A stretch of 64,000 nucleotides of DNA, taken from positions 3,060,501-3,124,500 of the forward strand of contig NZ_CP050063.1 in NCBI RefSeq assembly GCF_011604685.1, given 5' to 3'. The DNA is from Spirosoma aureum. Lineage in GTDB: Bacteria; Bacteroidota; Bacteroidia; Cytophagales; Spirosomataceae. The notes beneath the pieces are model-generated. The model did no database searches. It saw only the letters and a program-made list of their open reading frames with translations, and was not told where the DNA came from. This document shows, one piece after another, positions 53,903-63,352 of this stretch. The position numbers and the translations under genes are program-made. The stretch's first letter is position 1. Every line of letters begins with the position of its first letter.

Positions 53903-54307
53903 ATGAAAGCGACTAAACATGAAAATAGCGCTCCATCGGAGCCAACCAAATCGGAGCTTGAGATTCTACAGATCCTGTGGGAGTTTGGGCCAACAACGGC
54001 TCGTTTCGTAAACGATCACCTCAATCAGCACACCCGAAAAGTCATCTATATGTCCACACTGAAATTAATGCAGATCATGGTGGAAAAGGGATTGCTGAAA
54101 AAGGACGAAAGCCAGATGAAACACATTTATTGGGCGGCCGTCGAAGAAGCGAAAACGAAAGGATTTCTCCTGGATCGGGTGGTGGATACGTTGTTCAATG
54201 GTTCGGCGGGAAATCTGATGATGCAACTGTTAGGCAATAAAAAAATCTCCCCGCAGGAGATCGAAACGTTTCGTGAGTTACTGAAAAAAATAGACCAAAA
54301 GCAATAG
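53903..54307 (+). CDS. BlaI/MecI-family transcriptional repressor
   Basis: The 134-residue protein has the BlaI winged helix (SELEILQILWEFGPTTARFVND... STLKLMQIMVEKGLL) and a C-terminal dimer domain ending in FRELLKKIDQ. The Asn-Phe cleavage site of staphylococcal BlaI is not obvious. It is followed 9 nt later by the BlaR1-type gene and is divergent from the serine hydrolase. It probably represses both units through the TAAGAAA palindromes. Confidence 0.93.
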   Translation: MKATKHENSAPSEPTKSELEILQILWEFGPTTARFVNDHLNQHTRKVIYMSTLKLMQIMVEKGLLKKDESQMKHIYWAAVEEAKTKGFLLDRVVDTLFNGSAGNLMMQLLGNKKISPQEIETFRELLKKIDQKQ

Positions 54308-54316
54308 CATAATACG

Positions 54317-56317
54317 ATGGAAGCGCCGTTTTTAACCCAATGGTTGTCCGGGCCAATAGCCAAAGCTATTTGCTGGACACTGATTCATTCCTTATGGCTA
54401 GGCGTGATCGTTGCCTTGCTTGCCGGACTAATTATTATCGGCACGCAAAAATCATCGTCTCGCCTGCGGTATCAACTTTTGTGCGGTAGCCTGCTGTTGT
54501 TTGTCTTATTGTCAGGATTTGTCCTTTATCGGGAACTGACGAACTATAGATCAATGCAGCCCGTCATTAGCTCGACCTCAGCAAGCACTGCCCTCATTAA
54601 TTCGGTAACAACCTCGCCTAACGATATAATCGTCGAAAATACGAATCTGGTTAATGGGCTGATCGCCTTCATCAATCGTGAATCGGTCTGGATTTTAGCG
54701 GTCTGGTTCCTGTTTTTCGTATTGAAAAGCCTGAACGTAATTGGCGGGCTGTTCTACATTCATCGCATCCGAACGCATAAGGTTTATGGCCCCGCCGAAG
54801 AATGGCAGAATAAAGTATTGGCCTTTAGCCAGCGTCTGGGCATTCGTCAGTCAATAACCTTGCTACAGTCTCAGTTGGTGAAAGTACCGGTAACCGTGGG
54901 GCTTTTGAAGCCGGTTATTGTGTTGCCGATGGGCCTGCTGGTGCAATTGCCTCCTGAGCAGATCGAAACAATTCTCTGGCACGAACTGGCGCACGTTTGG
55001 CGACGCGATTACTTCATGAACCTGCTGCAGAGTCTGGTCGAAACAGTTTTCTTCTTTAATCCGGCGTTGTTGTGGATTTCTGCGCTGATTCGCGAAGAAC
55101 GGGAAATCTGCTGTGATGACATCGTACTTTCTCAGACGACCAGCAAAAGCAATTACCTGGAAGCATTGCTTGCTTTTCAGGGCTACGACAACCCGTCCGC
55201 CGAGTTTGCTATGCCGCTGGGTTTCAGGAGTCAACTGTTGGTTGATCGGTTAAGGCGGATTGTTACACAGGAAAACAAACGGTTAAATGTGGTTGAAAAA
55301 ATTGCGCTGGTAGCCGGACTACTCCTGGTTATGACCTCCTTTCTGATCCCTGAACTAAAGCCCGAACGTCGCCCAACTACAATAGCTATAAAAAAGAATA
55401 GGCTGGCGGTGGCAAATGACAGGCCCGAAGTAAATCCAATTCATGAACAGGTTGGCCTTCGTGAGGCCCTATCGCATCAGCTCTCCAGAAGTCGTCCAGT
55501 TGCCAGGCCAGCCATCGCAAGGGTGAGCACTGAACTTCCAAAGGACACGACAATACAGTTTACCAGTATTCTTTTTGTCAATAACAATCGGGATATGATG
55601 AACCGGGAGATGGATGTTCGCGATGAAACCGGGAATCGCTATCACCTGAAAATCGCAGACAATAAACTTAAGTCGCTGGCAATTAATGGTGTTGTTGTCC
55701 CAGAGTCAAACCTGAATCAGTACCAGAATTTGCTTCGTCAGATCGATGCCGTATTGGCCGAAAAACGGCAGCAAAAGCAGGAGGCAATCGCTGGAGTTAA
55801 CCTGAAAAGAGAAACGGAAAGACAGCAGCAACTACAACGCCTGAAGGAAAGTCAGTTGAATAAGGCAAACCACCAGCAAGCGTTTAACAAGACTGGCAAT
55901 CCGGAAAAAAAATGGGCCGATCCAGTAAGTAAGCAAAAACGACTGCCTGCTGAAACGGATAAGATCGGGAAAGAACCTGGCGACAAAAAAAGATACATCG
56001 CACAGGCCGACAGTGTGGCTAAACAACAGTCATGGCCGAAGAAAAGACGGCCATCGCCACCGGATATAAGCCGTGATCAGGAGCGTGTACGCGGCATAAT
56101 TGCAACGCTGGTCGAAGAGAAGGTGGTTACTGATCCGGCGTCGGTAGATTGGTTCGGTCTAAGTGAAGAAGAGTTGATTGTGAACGGAAAGAAACAACCA
56201 GATGAACTTCACCAACGATTGAAAGCGCACTACGACATAAAGCCCAGATACGGACTATACTATGGACCCGTACAGATGACTGGCACCGGTATATTCCTGG
56301 ATAAAGGCGATTTATGA
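54317..56317 (+). CDS. BlaR1-type M56 membrane metallopeptidase with unusual C-terminus
   Basis: The 666-residue protein has three or four N-terminal membrane helices and an M56 peptidase domain with HELAHVWRRD near residues 222-231 and a downstream acidic ligand (EREICCDD). One more helix lies at about 325-345. The C-terminal 310 residues are highly charged and partly coiled (KRETERQQQLQRLKESQLNK). They lack the penicillin-binding domain of classic BlaR1, so the signal is probably not a beta-lactam bound covalently. It is co-transcribed with blaI and is its probable antirepressor. Confidence 0.9.
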   Translation: MEAPFLTQWLSGPIAKAICWTLIHSLWLGVIVALLAGLIIIGTQKSSSRLRYQLLCGSLLLFVLLSGFVLYRELTNYRSMQPVISSTSASTALINSVTTSPNDIIVENTNLVNGLIAFINRESVWILAVWFLFFVLKSLNVIGGLFYIHRIRTHKVYGPAEEWQNKVLAFSQRLGIRQSITLLQSQLVKVPVTVGLLKPVIVLPMGLLVQLPPEQIETILWHELAHVWRRDYFMNLLQSLVETVFFFNPALLWISALIREEREICCDDIVLSQTTSKSNYLEALLAFQGYDNPSAEFAMPLGFRSQLLVDRLRRIVTQENKRLNVVEKIALVAGLLLVMTSFLIPELKPERRPTTIAIKKNRLAVANDRPEVNPIHEQVGLREALSHQLSRSRPVARPAIARVSTELPKDTTIQFTSILFVNNNRDMMNREMDVRDETGNRYHLKIADNKLKSLAINGVVVPESNLNQYQNLLRQIDAVLAEKRQQKQEAIAGVNLKRETERQQQLQRLKESQLNKANHQQAFNKTGNPEKKWADPVSKQKRLPAETDKIGKEPGDKKRYIAQADSVAKQQSWPKKRRPSPPDISRDQERVRGIIATLVEEKVVTDPASVDWFGLSEEELIVNGKKQPDELHQRLKAHYDIKPRYGLYYGPVQMTGTGIFLDKGDL

Positions 56318-56336
56318 CATAGTGCGAAGTCCAAAT

Positions 56337-56654
56337 TCATACCTGTTCGGTTGTTGCCGGTAGGTGGCGAAAGACTTTATAATCAGCATAGAATGTACCA
56401 CCGGGAATAATGGACGCCAGCAACGCTAAGGCTGTTTTACCCAATGGCCAGCCGTATTCTGTTTTTGCCTGAATGACGGTCAGAACATACATTACAAAGA
56501 GTAAGCCGTGAATCGGGCCGATGATCTGTACTGCTTCCGGATGGCCGCCGATTCGTTTTAAGGGCACAGCGATAAATAACAGCAGAACATACGAAAGACC
56601 TTCTGCGAAACTAACGAAGCGTAACCGGATTTTGGGCGAATTGAAGAAATGCAT
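56337..56654 (-). CDS. DUF3817-family membrane protein
   Basis: The 105-residue protein has three membrane helices and the DUF3817 pattern LRFVSFAEGLSYVLLLFIAVPLK, IGPIHGLLFVMYV and ASIIPGGTFYAD. Function unknown; similar domains occur at the ends of some Bacteroidota transporters. It is 18 nt after the next gene upstream and forms a small membrane-protein operon. Confidence 0.85.
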   Translation of the reverse strand: MHFFNSPKIRLRFVSFAEGLSYVLLLFIAVPLKRIGGHPEAVQIIGPIHGLLFVMYVLTVIQAKTEYGWPLGKTALALLASIIPGGTFYADYKVFRHLPATTEQV

Positions 56655-56672
56655 AGCTGGTATGTTAACGAA

Positions 56673-57140
56673 TTAGAATGAACGAAGCCAGGGCCGGGCT
56701 GCCAGGGGCGAAAATGGCCACGGAATAGCGACTAAAATTAGCAGGAGACTGATGGTAAAATAAAGAGCGGTTGTTTTAAATTTCTGTTGGGCCAACCGCT
56801 GGCGTTTGGCCTTGCTTGACCCAATGGTCATGATTACTACCGATACAATCATCAGGCTAATGTGAATCAGGGCAAAAAAACGAAATTCGGGCGATTGGCT
56901 GGCATCGGGCGAGAATTTCCAGTAGTAGCTGACAATGGGACTTTTGGCGTAAAGATAGAAACCAACGAGTAATTGTGTGTGTGCAAGCGACGTGGCAACA
57001 ACCCGTAACGTCTGATCAAATGGCCGATAAGTGCTGTTTTTTACCCAGCCCCAATAGCTTCCGCCAAGGGATGCCAGTAAACTACCGAAGACGAGCCATC
57101 GCAGGGTGTTATGAACAACTAAAAGAATAGGGTAGATCAT
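56673..57140 (-). CDS. Four-helix membrane protein
   Basis: The 155-residue protein has four membrane helices with His residues in or near them (LLVVHNTLRWLVF, SLAHTQLLVGFYLY, FFALIHISLMIVSVV). Homologues are sometimes labelled cytochrome b-like because of such His residues, but haem binding is not shown. It lies between the AraC regulator and the DUF3817 gene. Confidence 0.75.
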   Translation of the reverse strand: MIYPILLVVHNTLRWLVFGSLLASLGGSYWGWVKNSTYRPFDQTLRVVATSLAHTQLLVGFYLYAKSPIVSYYWKFSPDASQSPEFRFFALIHISLMIVSVVIMTIGSSKAKRQRLAQQKFKTTALYFTISLLLILVAIPWPFSPLAARPWLRSF

Positions 57141-57211
57141 TGAAGCGACAAGTCAGGTAAATCGACGCAAAGTTCTGTCAGTCTGACTTGTCATGAGTAG
57201 TCATAAACCGG

Positions 57212-58126
57212 CTAAGATTGGTTTGAATCAATCATTCGACGGAAATCAGTTGGACTAACCTGCGCATATTTTCGGAAAAGCTTGCCAAACGTCGACTGGT
57301 CGTCGAAGCCCATCTCGTGAGCAATTTGAGCTATAGTTAAGCCAGATTGAAACAACAATACTTTTGCTTCCAGTACAATCCGTTCGTCAATCCATACCGA
57401 AGGTGATTTACCCGTTCTGCTTTTGATCACTTTGTTGAGGTGGTTCGGGCTGACATTCAACTGGTCTGCATATTGACTGGTTGATCGGGTTTCGCGGATT
57501 TGCATCGTGAGCAAATCCATAAATCGCTGCACAAGCCGGTCGCCTGCATCGATTTTTGTCGTGACAGCACCCGTATATACCCGGTTGATTTCGGTAAGCA
57601 GGGCTAAAAGATAGGGCCGAATCAGATCCGTTTTCGCCGATCCGTTTTCGGTGTATTCAATCGTTAGCCTATCCAGGATATTGTTTACGAATGTCGTTTG
57701 CTGTGCCGATAGCGAAACATGGGGATTGCTGGTCAGTTTTAGAAATTCAAAATCGGTATCGCCAACCGCGCTAAGCACTAATTCCTGACTAAAAAAGCAC
57801 ATAAACCCCACCGAATCGTTACGAATAGCGTTTAACGTGAAAATCTGTAAGGCCGGAACAAGTACCAGATCCTGCCCGGTGAGCGTATATGCCTGATGCC
57901 CAACGGTCAGATCGACCTGTCCGCTCGTGAGCATAATCAGCGCGTGATTGCTGGTTCGGGAAGGAGGGAGGGGGAGTTTAATAACCGGCCAGCTATACGC
58001 AAGGGGCGCAATTATGAACTGGTTAAAGTTATCCTTAAACCGCTCTGACCACGATTCGTTTTTTATCAGAAACCGTTCGCGGGCCATCTCCGGACTAATC
58101 GCCGGAAAAACATCACCGTTTGTCAT
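57212..58126 (-). CDS. AraC-family transcriptional regulator
   Basis: The 304-residue protein has an N-terminal cupin-like sensing domain and a C-terminal double helix-turn-helix (about 200-300: YADQLNVSPNHLNKVIKSRTG, TIAQIAHEMGFDDQSTFGKLFRKY). It starts 2 nt after the stop of the M1 aminopeptidase gene and precedes the two small membrane genes. Target unknown; autoregulation and control of its downstream neighbours are plausible. Confidence 0.93.
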   Translation of the reverse strand: MTNGDVFPAISPEMARERFLIKNESWSERFKDNFNQFIIAPLAYSWPVIKLPLPPSRTSNHALIMLTSGQVDLTVGHQAYTLTGQDLVLVPALQIFTLNAIRNDSVGFMCFFSQELVLSAVGDTDFEFLKLTSNPHVSLSAQQTTFVNNILDRLTIEYTENGSAKTDLIRPYLLALLTEINRVYTGAVTTKIDAGDRLVQRFMDLLTMQIRETRSTSQYADQLNVSPNHLNKVIKSRTGKSPSVWIDERIVLEAKVLLFQSGLTIAQIAHEMGFDDQSTFGKLFRKYAQVSPTDFRRMIDSNQS

Positions 58127-58128
58127 GG

Positions 58129-60738
58129 CTAATACAGTAATTTACTAGCCCGAAACGGACTGTCGGCAGCCTGGAGCAATTTAGCCCGTAGACGTGGGTT
58201 ATAGGTCGGCCGTTCTGCCAGAAATTTACGCACCAACTGCGCTGTTTCGGGTGTCTGGTAGCCTGACAGAATGGATCGTAGCCACGATTCCGGAAAGAAA
58301 ATATCGCCCGTTCGCTGAATTTCTTCCAGTAACTCCAGGCTCTTTGCGAGGTATTTTGCTGAGGTTTGTGCTCGCAATGGATGGTGCAGATAGCCCAGTG
58401 CGGCTGTTACCCAGGCTTCCCGTTCGCGGTTTGCTTCGCTGGCCAACGACGCAAAAAAAGCATCGCGTTCGGCAACGTTGGATGAAAGGGCGGGCATCAT
58501 AAATTCTAACCGTTTCTTCCGATCCGGGTTTTTGATGCGAATCAATTGCCTGGCCAGAATGCCCTCGGCCGGATAGTCGCGTACCGCCAAAGCGAGAGCC
58601 AGACTGGTATAATCGTCTTCGGTAAGCGTGACTCCCGCTGGTGCTTTCTGGTCGTTCCAGATGGTATAAAGCCTGTCGCGGGCTTCCGGGCTGGATGCAA
58701 TGGCCTGATAAAGACGAAACAACAATTTCTTCTTTCCAGAAGCGGTTTCGTGTTCCATTGCGTGCCAGGTGGCCTGCTCAACGCTGGCTGCAAGGCTCGT
58801 GCGTTGGTCTGGTTTTGTGAAATTCCAGACGATGTCCGATAACTGGTTCGTTAACAGGCGAAGATTCAGTTCTTCCGGTTCTTTATCCAGCAAACTTTGG
58901 TAGATTTTGGCCAGACGTGCCGGGTCGATGACCTGCCTCGAGAGCATATTTTCGTAGAGGTTAATGTAGGCCGCTGCCCGCGTTACCGGATTTTTAAGCG
59001 TAGCCAGTTGCGAAATCATGGCCGTATCGATCGGAAAAAGGCCATACCCTTGCCCTGATGAATTGAATACGACGAAAGAAGGTGCCGTTTTACCGACTGC
59101 TTCCGGCAACTCGACCTGCGACTTCGTCATGGCTACGGTCAGTTCATCGACATGGTCCGGATAAACCAGCGAAACCTCAAATCCCTGCGGCCATAACCGG
59201 TTCGAGCCATCTTCGCCCTTCTGCGTAATAACAAACCGGTTGATTTTGCCGGCCTTCTGGTCGAGCTGATACGTGAATGTTGGCCGCCCGGTTTCATTGA
59301 CCCAAACCCGATTCCAGGCTTTTAGGTCGGTGGGCGTATAAGGGTCCAGAATGGCAATGAGGTCGGCCCAGGTAGCATTATCGAAGGCGTATTTTTTGAG
59401 ATACGCTCGTAACCCGTCGCGCAGGGCGGTTTTGCCCATCAATCGCTCCAGTTGCCGCATCATAATGGGTGCCTTGTGGTAGATGATGCCGCCATAAAGC
59501 GTACCGGCTTCTTTCAAATTTGCCAGTGGCTGCCCGATTGGGTTCGCTCCCTCGGTGCGATCAACGGCATAGGCCGCTGGAAAATGATCGACCACAAACT
59601 GAAGGTCATAATTCGCATCCGGCGAAGAAACTTCGGTGATTTTGTCAGCCATGAAGTTGGCAAATACCTCTTTTAACCATACATCGTCGAACCAGCGCAT
59701 CGTTACCAAATCGCCGAACCACATATGGGCCGTTTCGTGCGAAATCAGCGTGGCGCGGGACAATTTCTGATCGCGGGTAGCTCCATTGTCCAGAAATAAA
59801 CTCGACAGCTTGTAATCGATGGCTCCCGCGTGTTCCATGCCACCATATTGGAAATCGGGAATGGCTGCGAAGTCAAACTTCCGGAATGGGTAGGGAATCT
59901 GGGTGTATTCTTCGAGAAACGTTAAAGCATCAGCATGGAGGTTAAAGATCGGGTCCAGGCTGAGCCGGATTTTGGTCGTATCCGTTTCGCGATGAAGTAA
60001 CGTCATCGGTCGACCTTTCACTGTCCGGGAAATGGGCGTGAATTTACCGGCTACAAACGAGAATAGGTACGTCGGGATGACTTCCGAAGCTAGAAAGTTG
60101 ATCGTCTTCCGGTTGCCTGTTGCCGATGAATCCTTTACGGAAGCATTTGTCATAGCCTGCCAGCCTTTCGGAACGGTGAGGGACAGTTGAAACGAGGCCT
60201 TTATATCGGGTTGATCGAAGCAGGGAAACACTGTTCGGGCGCGGTCAGGAACGAGCAATGTATAGAGGTATTCATCGTTACGGTTAAGTGATGAATTGCC
60301 TGCCGTAAACTGAATCGAAATAGTATTATTTCCCGGCTTCAGAAAAGCAGTAGAAATTAACAGATGTTCGCTCTCAAAGACAATGGGAATGACGGTTCCG
60401 TTGACAGAAACTGACTGCAAATGAGCGCGTTCTTCCTTAAAATCAAGTTGGAGTGAAGCCATAGTTTCATTTTTCCTGTTGCGGGAGGTCGCCCAGTTAA
60501 ATGTAATTGATTCACTCGCTGGAATAGGTTGGTTTTTTTGCTCCGGAATGTCGAACTTTAAAGCATAAGTCACTTTACTGATGGTTTGCTTCCGGGTTTT
60601 TGCCAAAGCCTGCGATACACCGGTTTCGACCGGTGGCGATTGAGCAAGTACAGGGTGGTGACCAGAAAGCATAGTAAGTACATAGAGTAGGCTTGCAGTA
60701 ATGCCGTAACGAGTATTTCGTGGAGAGTTCCAGACCAT
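58129..60738 (-). CDS. M1-family zinc aminopeptidase, exported
   Basis: The ATG at 60738 gives 869 residues with a signal peptide ending near HPVLAQS; the frame extends 45 codons further upstream into the divergent promoter. The gluzincin core has YGGMEHAGA (exopeptidase motif GxMEN, with His for Asn) and HETAHMWFGDL near residue 333, with the zinc Glu in WLKEVFANF. The C-terminal half is the ERAP1-like helical domain. It trims N-terminal residues from peptides in the periplasm. Confidence 0.93.
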   Translation of the reverse strand: MVWNSPRNTRYGITASLLYVLTMLSGHHPVLAQSPPVETGVSQALAKTRKQTISKVTYALKFDIPEQKNQPIPASESITFNWATSRNRKNETMASLQLDFKEERAHLQSVSVNGTVIPIVFESEHLLISTAFLKPGNNTISIQFTAGNSSLNRNDEYLYTLLVPDRARTVFPCFDQPDIKASFQLSLTVPKGWQAMTNASVKDSSATGNRKTINFLASEVIPTYLFSFVAGKFTPISRTVKGRPMTLLHRETDTTKIRLSLDPIFNLHADALTFLEEYTQIPYPFRKFDFAAIPDFQYGGMEHAGAIDYKLSSLFLDNGATRDQKLSRATLISHETAHMWFGDLVTMRWFDDVWLKEVFANFMADKITEVSSPDANYDLQFVVDHFPAAYAVDRTEGANPIGQPLANLKEAGTLYGGIIYHKAPIMMRQLERLMGKTALRDGLRAYLKKYAFDNATWADLIAILDPYTPTDLKAWNRVWVNETGRPTFTYQLDQKAGKINRFVITQKGEDGSNRLWPQGFEVSLVYPDHVDELTVAMTKSQVELPEAVGKTAPSFVVFNSSGQGYGLFPIDTAMISQLATLKNPVTRAAAYINLYENMLSRQVIDPARLAKIYQSLLDKEPEELNLRLLTNQLSDIVWNFTKPDQRTSLAASVEQATWHAMEHETASGKKKLLFRLYQAIASSPEARDRLYTIWNDQKAPAGVTLTEDDYTSLALALAVRDYPAEGILARQLIRIKNPDRKKRLEFMMPALSSNVAERDAFFASLASEANREREAWVTAALGYLHHPLRAQTSAKYLAKSLELLEEIQRTGDIFFPESWLRSILSGYQTPETAQLVRKFLAERPTYNPRLRAKLLQAADSPFRASKLLY

Positions 60739-60878
60739 TTTACGTAGTTGAAGGAAGTGCAAAGTTTGTTGATTATCGCGTATTGGCGGCCGATCAACCG
60801 GAAATGATAAACAACAAACCCTTAAGCTACAAACTAAACCTGGTTTGGCAGTGAGTTCGCAACGTTGGGTCAAAAATA

Positions 60879-62243
60879 ATGCACACTATGAAATGGCATC
60901 TTACTTTTCGTGGTGATTGGTCGAATACAGCCGAAATAAATCCTTTATCTGCTGGTTACGGCATTCGTTTCAGCCGTTTCCGATCAATTGCTTTCTCTTT
61001 CCTGTTGCTTCTGCTAGTTGTTACTGGCCGCGCTGGTTCGGTGTTGATTCCGATGGATAACCAGCAGAGTAATCACCTCAAAGCTTACGGCATTGCCTAC
61101 AAAGTGCTGAAAGACGGCGAAGATGTTGACTGGCTCCTGAATTATCGGGGCGGTAGTTTTCTGGTTAAGCAGACGCAGGCCGTTGAAACAGAATGCCGCG
61201 TTCGGGGTGTTTCGTTCGAAGCCATATCGGATGCCAAAGCTGCGTCGATCAGGCAGCAACTGTCTGATCCTGATCTGAATATGAACGTCGTAACGTTGCA
61301 GAAGGCGGCTAAAATTATCGTGTACTCACCAATCAAAGTTAGCCCGGCGGAGTTCGAGAATACCGATGCCGTGTTGCTGGTACTGACGTATGCTGAAATT
61401 CCGTATGAACTCGTGTATGATGAAGAAATACTGAAAGGCGACCTGCCCAAATATGACTGGCTTCACTTACACCATGAGGATTTTACCGGTCAATACGGCC
61501 GCAATATGCATCGGCAATCGCTGGCCGATATAAAAGCGCAGGAGGATATTGCCCGGAAATATGGCTACTCGAAAGTATCACAGATGAAACTGGCCGTTGC
61601 CAAAGGGATTAAGGAATTCTGCGCCGGTGGAGGTTATTTGTTTGCAATGTGCTCAGCCGCTGAAACGCTCGATATTGCACTGGCGGCCGAAGGGGTCGAC
61701 ATTGTCGGCAGCGCCTACGACGGTGATGGAGCTGATCCCGACGCTCAGGATAAACTCGATTTTACAAAAACATTAGCCTTTGGAAATTTTACGCTGGAAG
61801 GCGACAATGGTTACCGCGGTTTTTCGACTTTTTCCGACATTAATTCGGCGGGTGGACGCGGTTTCGATCAGCCGGGTGGTTTCTTTGAACTGTTCAATTT
61901 CTCGGCCAAATGGGATGTTATTCCGGCCATGCTCACGCAGAACCACGAGTCGATTATCAAGGAATTCTTCGGGCAGACGACGGCTTTTCGTAAGGGAGCC
62001 GTTAAGCCGAGTAGTCTGGTAATGGGTGAAGGTAAAACCTCCGATCGCTACATCTATGGTGAAGTAGGTCGAGGGCAGTGGACATTCTACGGCGGTCATG
62101 ATCCGGAAGGAGCACGCGGTGGGGGCGGGGGTAACTTTCGCAACCCGACGGACCTGAATCTGCATCCTCACTCGCCGGGTTATCGATTGATTCTCAATAA
62201 TGTACTCTTTCCGTCGGCCCGGAAGAAGAAACGGAAGACATAA
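60879..62243 (+). CDS. Secreted class I GATase-like protein (often mislabelled asparagine synthetase B)
   Basis: The 454-residue protein has a signal/anchor at about 30-52 after a short basic N-terminus; an ATG at 60891 is an equal start choice. The body has SNHLKAYGIAYKVLKDGEDVDWLLNYRGGSF in outline, a Rossmann-like part, and a nucleophile-elbow-like YLFAMCSAAET with Cys258. It ends with a Gly-rich loop and HSPGYRLILNN. No asparagine-synthetase domain (N-terminal Cys2 or ATP motif) is present, though databases often use that name. Function unknown. It is divergent from the aminopeptidase gene. Confidence 0.75.
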   Translation: MHTMKWHLTFRGDWSNTAEINPLSAGYGIRFSRFRSIAFSFLLLLLVVTGRAGSVLIPMDNQQSNHLKAYGIAYKVLKDGEDVDWLLNYRGGSFLVKQTQAVETECRVRGVSFEAISDAKAASIRQQLSDPDLNMNVVTLQKAAKIIVYSPIKVSPAEFENTDAVLLVLTYAEIPYELVYDEEILKGDLPKYDWLHLHHEDFTGQYGRNMHRQSLADIKAQEDIARKYGYSKVSQMKLAVAKGIKEFCAGGGYLFAMCSAAETLDIALAAEGVDIVGSAYDGDGADPDAQDKLDFTKTLAFGNFTLEGDNGYRGFSTFSDINSAGGRGFDQPGGFFELFNFSAKWDVIPAMLTQNHESIIKEFFGQTTAFRKGAVKPSSLVMGEGKTSDRYIYGEVGRGQWTFYGGHDPEGARGGGGGNFRNPTDLNLHPHSPGYRLILNNVLFPSARKKKRKT

Positions 62244-62250
62244 TGCCATA

Positions 62251-62322
62251 ACGCTCTATAAGCACAAAAAACCAAAGAGTTGATAGTAATCGACTCTTTG
62301 GTTTTTTGTGCTTATAGAGCGT
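62251..62322 (+). terminator. Very long terminator hairpin
   Basis: A perfect 30-bp stem (62251-62280 with 62293-62322) with a 12-nt loop follows the GATase-like gene. The right arm contains a T6 run inside the stem. Confidence 0.75.
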
Positions 62323-62460
62323 AACGCTTTCGCTATTGACCAGCTTTATAATTGTTTTGGCCTTTAAAACAAAGTCGATTGCGGGGGTGTCGTCTACTTT
62401 TGTTCCATCAAAACGGCAGAAAATGATCCATACAGAGCCCTGAAAGGCTTTAAACTCTGT

Positions 62461-62554
62461 AGGACTTTGGCTTTGAGCCGTAGAGCTGTGCCACGGTTAC
62501 TAATTATGTACAAGCGAACCGTGGCACAGCTCTACGGCTCGAAGCCAAAGTCCT
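62461..62554. repeat. 38-bp inverted repeat, possible MITE/REP-like element
   Basis: Arms 62461-62498 and 62517-62554 are complementary over 38 bp with a single G-T pair and an 18-nt spacer. It is much longer than a terminator needs and lies in a 400-bp gap with no gene end beside it. It shares CCGTGGCAC with 514-522. Confidence 0.6.
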
Positions 62555-62649
62555 GCTCTCGACGCAATATAACTGTCGAATTGACTGGTATTTAGCGCAG
62601 AAGAGATGAATTACAAAACTGTAGATTACTACGTGGTCGCCGTTGCGGG

Positions 62650-62949
62650 GTGGATGGCTTTCCGGGTTTCATGGATAAGAATTTCATGTTCAATATGACC
62701 ATGGAGAAATTTGGTTACCTGACCGGCAGAAGTCTTACCACGTTAAAACGTGATTTTAAGAAGGCATTCAACACGACACCGCAGAAATGGCTTACTCAAA
62801 AACGACTCGAACGAGCGCATTATCAGTTGACGAGGAAAAAGCGGAAACCAGTAGAGGTTTATTTTGAAGTAGGTTTCGAAAGCCTCTCGCATTTCTCTTT
62901 TGCGTTTAAAAAACAGTTTGGCTATTCTCCTGATTCTTTGATAAAATAG
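62650..62949 (+). pseudogene. AraC-family C-terminal fragment
   Basis: A 99-codon frame (GTG at 62650 or ATG at 62671) encodes only the DNA-binding end of an AraC-type regulator: MTMEKFGYLTGRSLTTLKRD and VYFEVGFESLSHFSFAFKKQ. The sensing domain of about 180 residues is missing, and upstream bases do not encode it. It could be a degraded gene or a short stand-alone DNA-binding protein. The long inverted repeat lies just upstream. Confidence 0.6.
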
Positions 62950-63352
62950 TAATTCTGAAATCATCAGATTGACCAACATGACTGGCCTCACCGGTTTCCC
63001 GGTCAGACTACTGTTATCTACTAGCCTACTGTCCCAAATTTGATAGAAAATGTCCCGAATAAGTAAAGCGTCTACAAAAAGTGGCTATACTTTTACGCAA
63101 TAGGTCGCAACAGCCAAATCAGGGCCGATTTCAGGCAGATACCAACGGATGATCGTCGCCATTGGGATAGAAGTAGAACGACTTGATGGCTAATCCATAC
63201 CTTATTGGTTCGGCTTACTGCCAACTAAAAACGGATCCTGCCCGGCTAAGTAGTTAGTTGAAAAAGGTTTTTCAGGCCTTCATTTAACTCGACGAGACTA
63301 CCATGTCAATGTGTAACGGCCTGTTATATTTAGGGTTGAAAACCAGCAGACT
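62950..63352. other. Intergenic stretch, no gene seen
   Basis: About 400 bases between the AraC fragment and the methyltransferase gene show no convincing frame on either strand and no strong hairpin. Confidence 0.4.
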
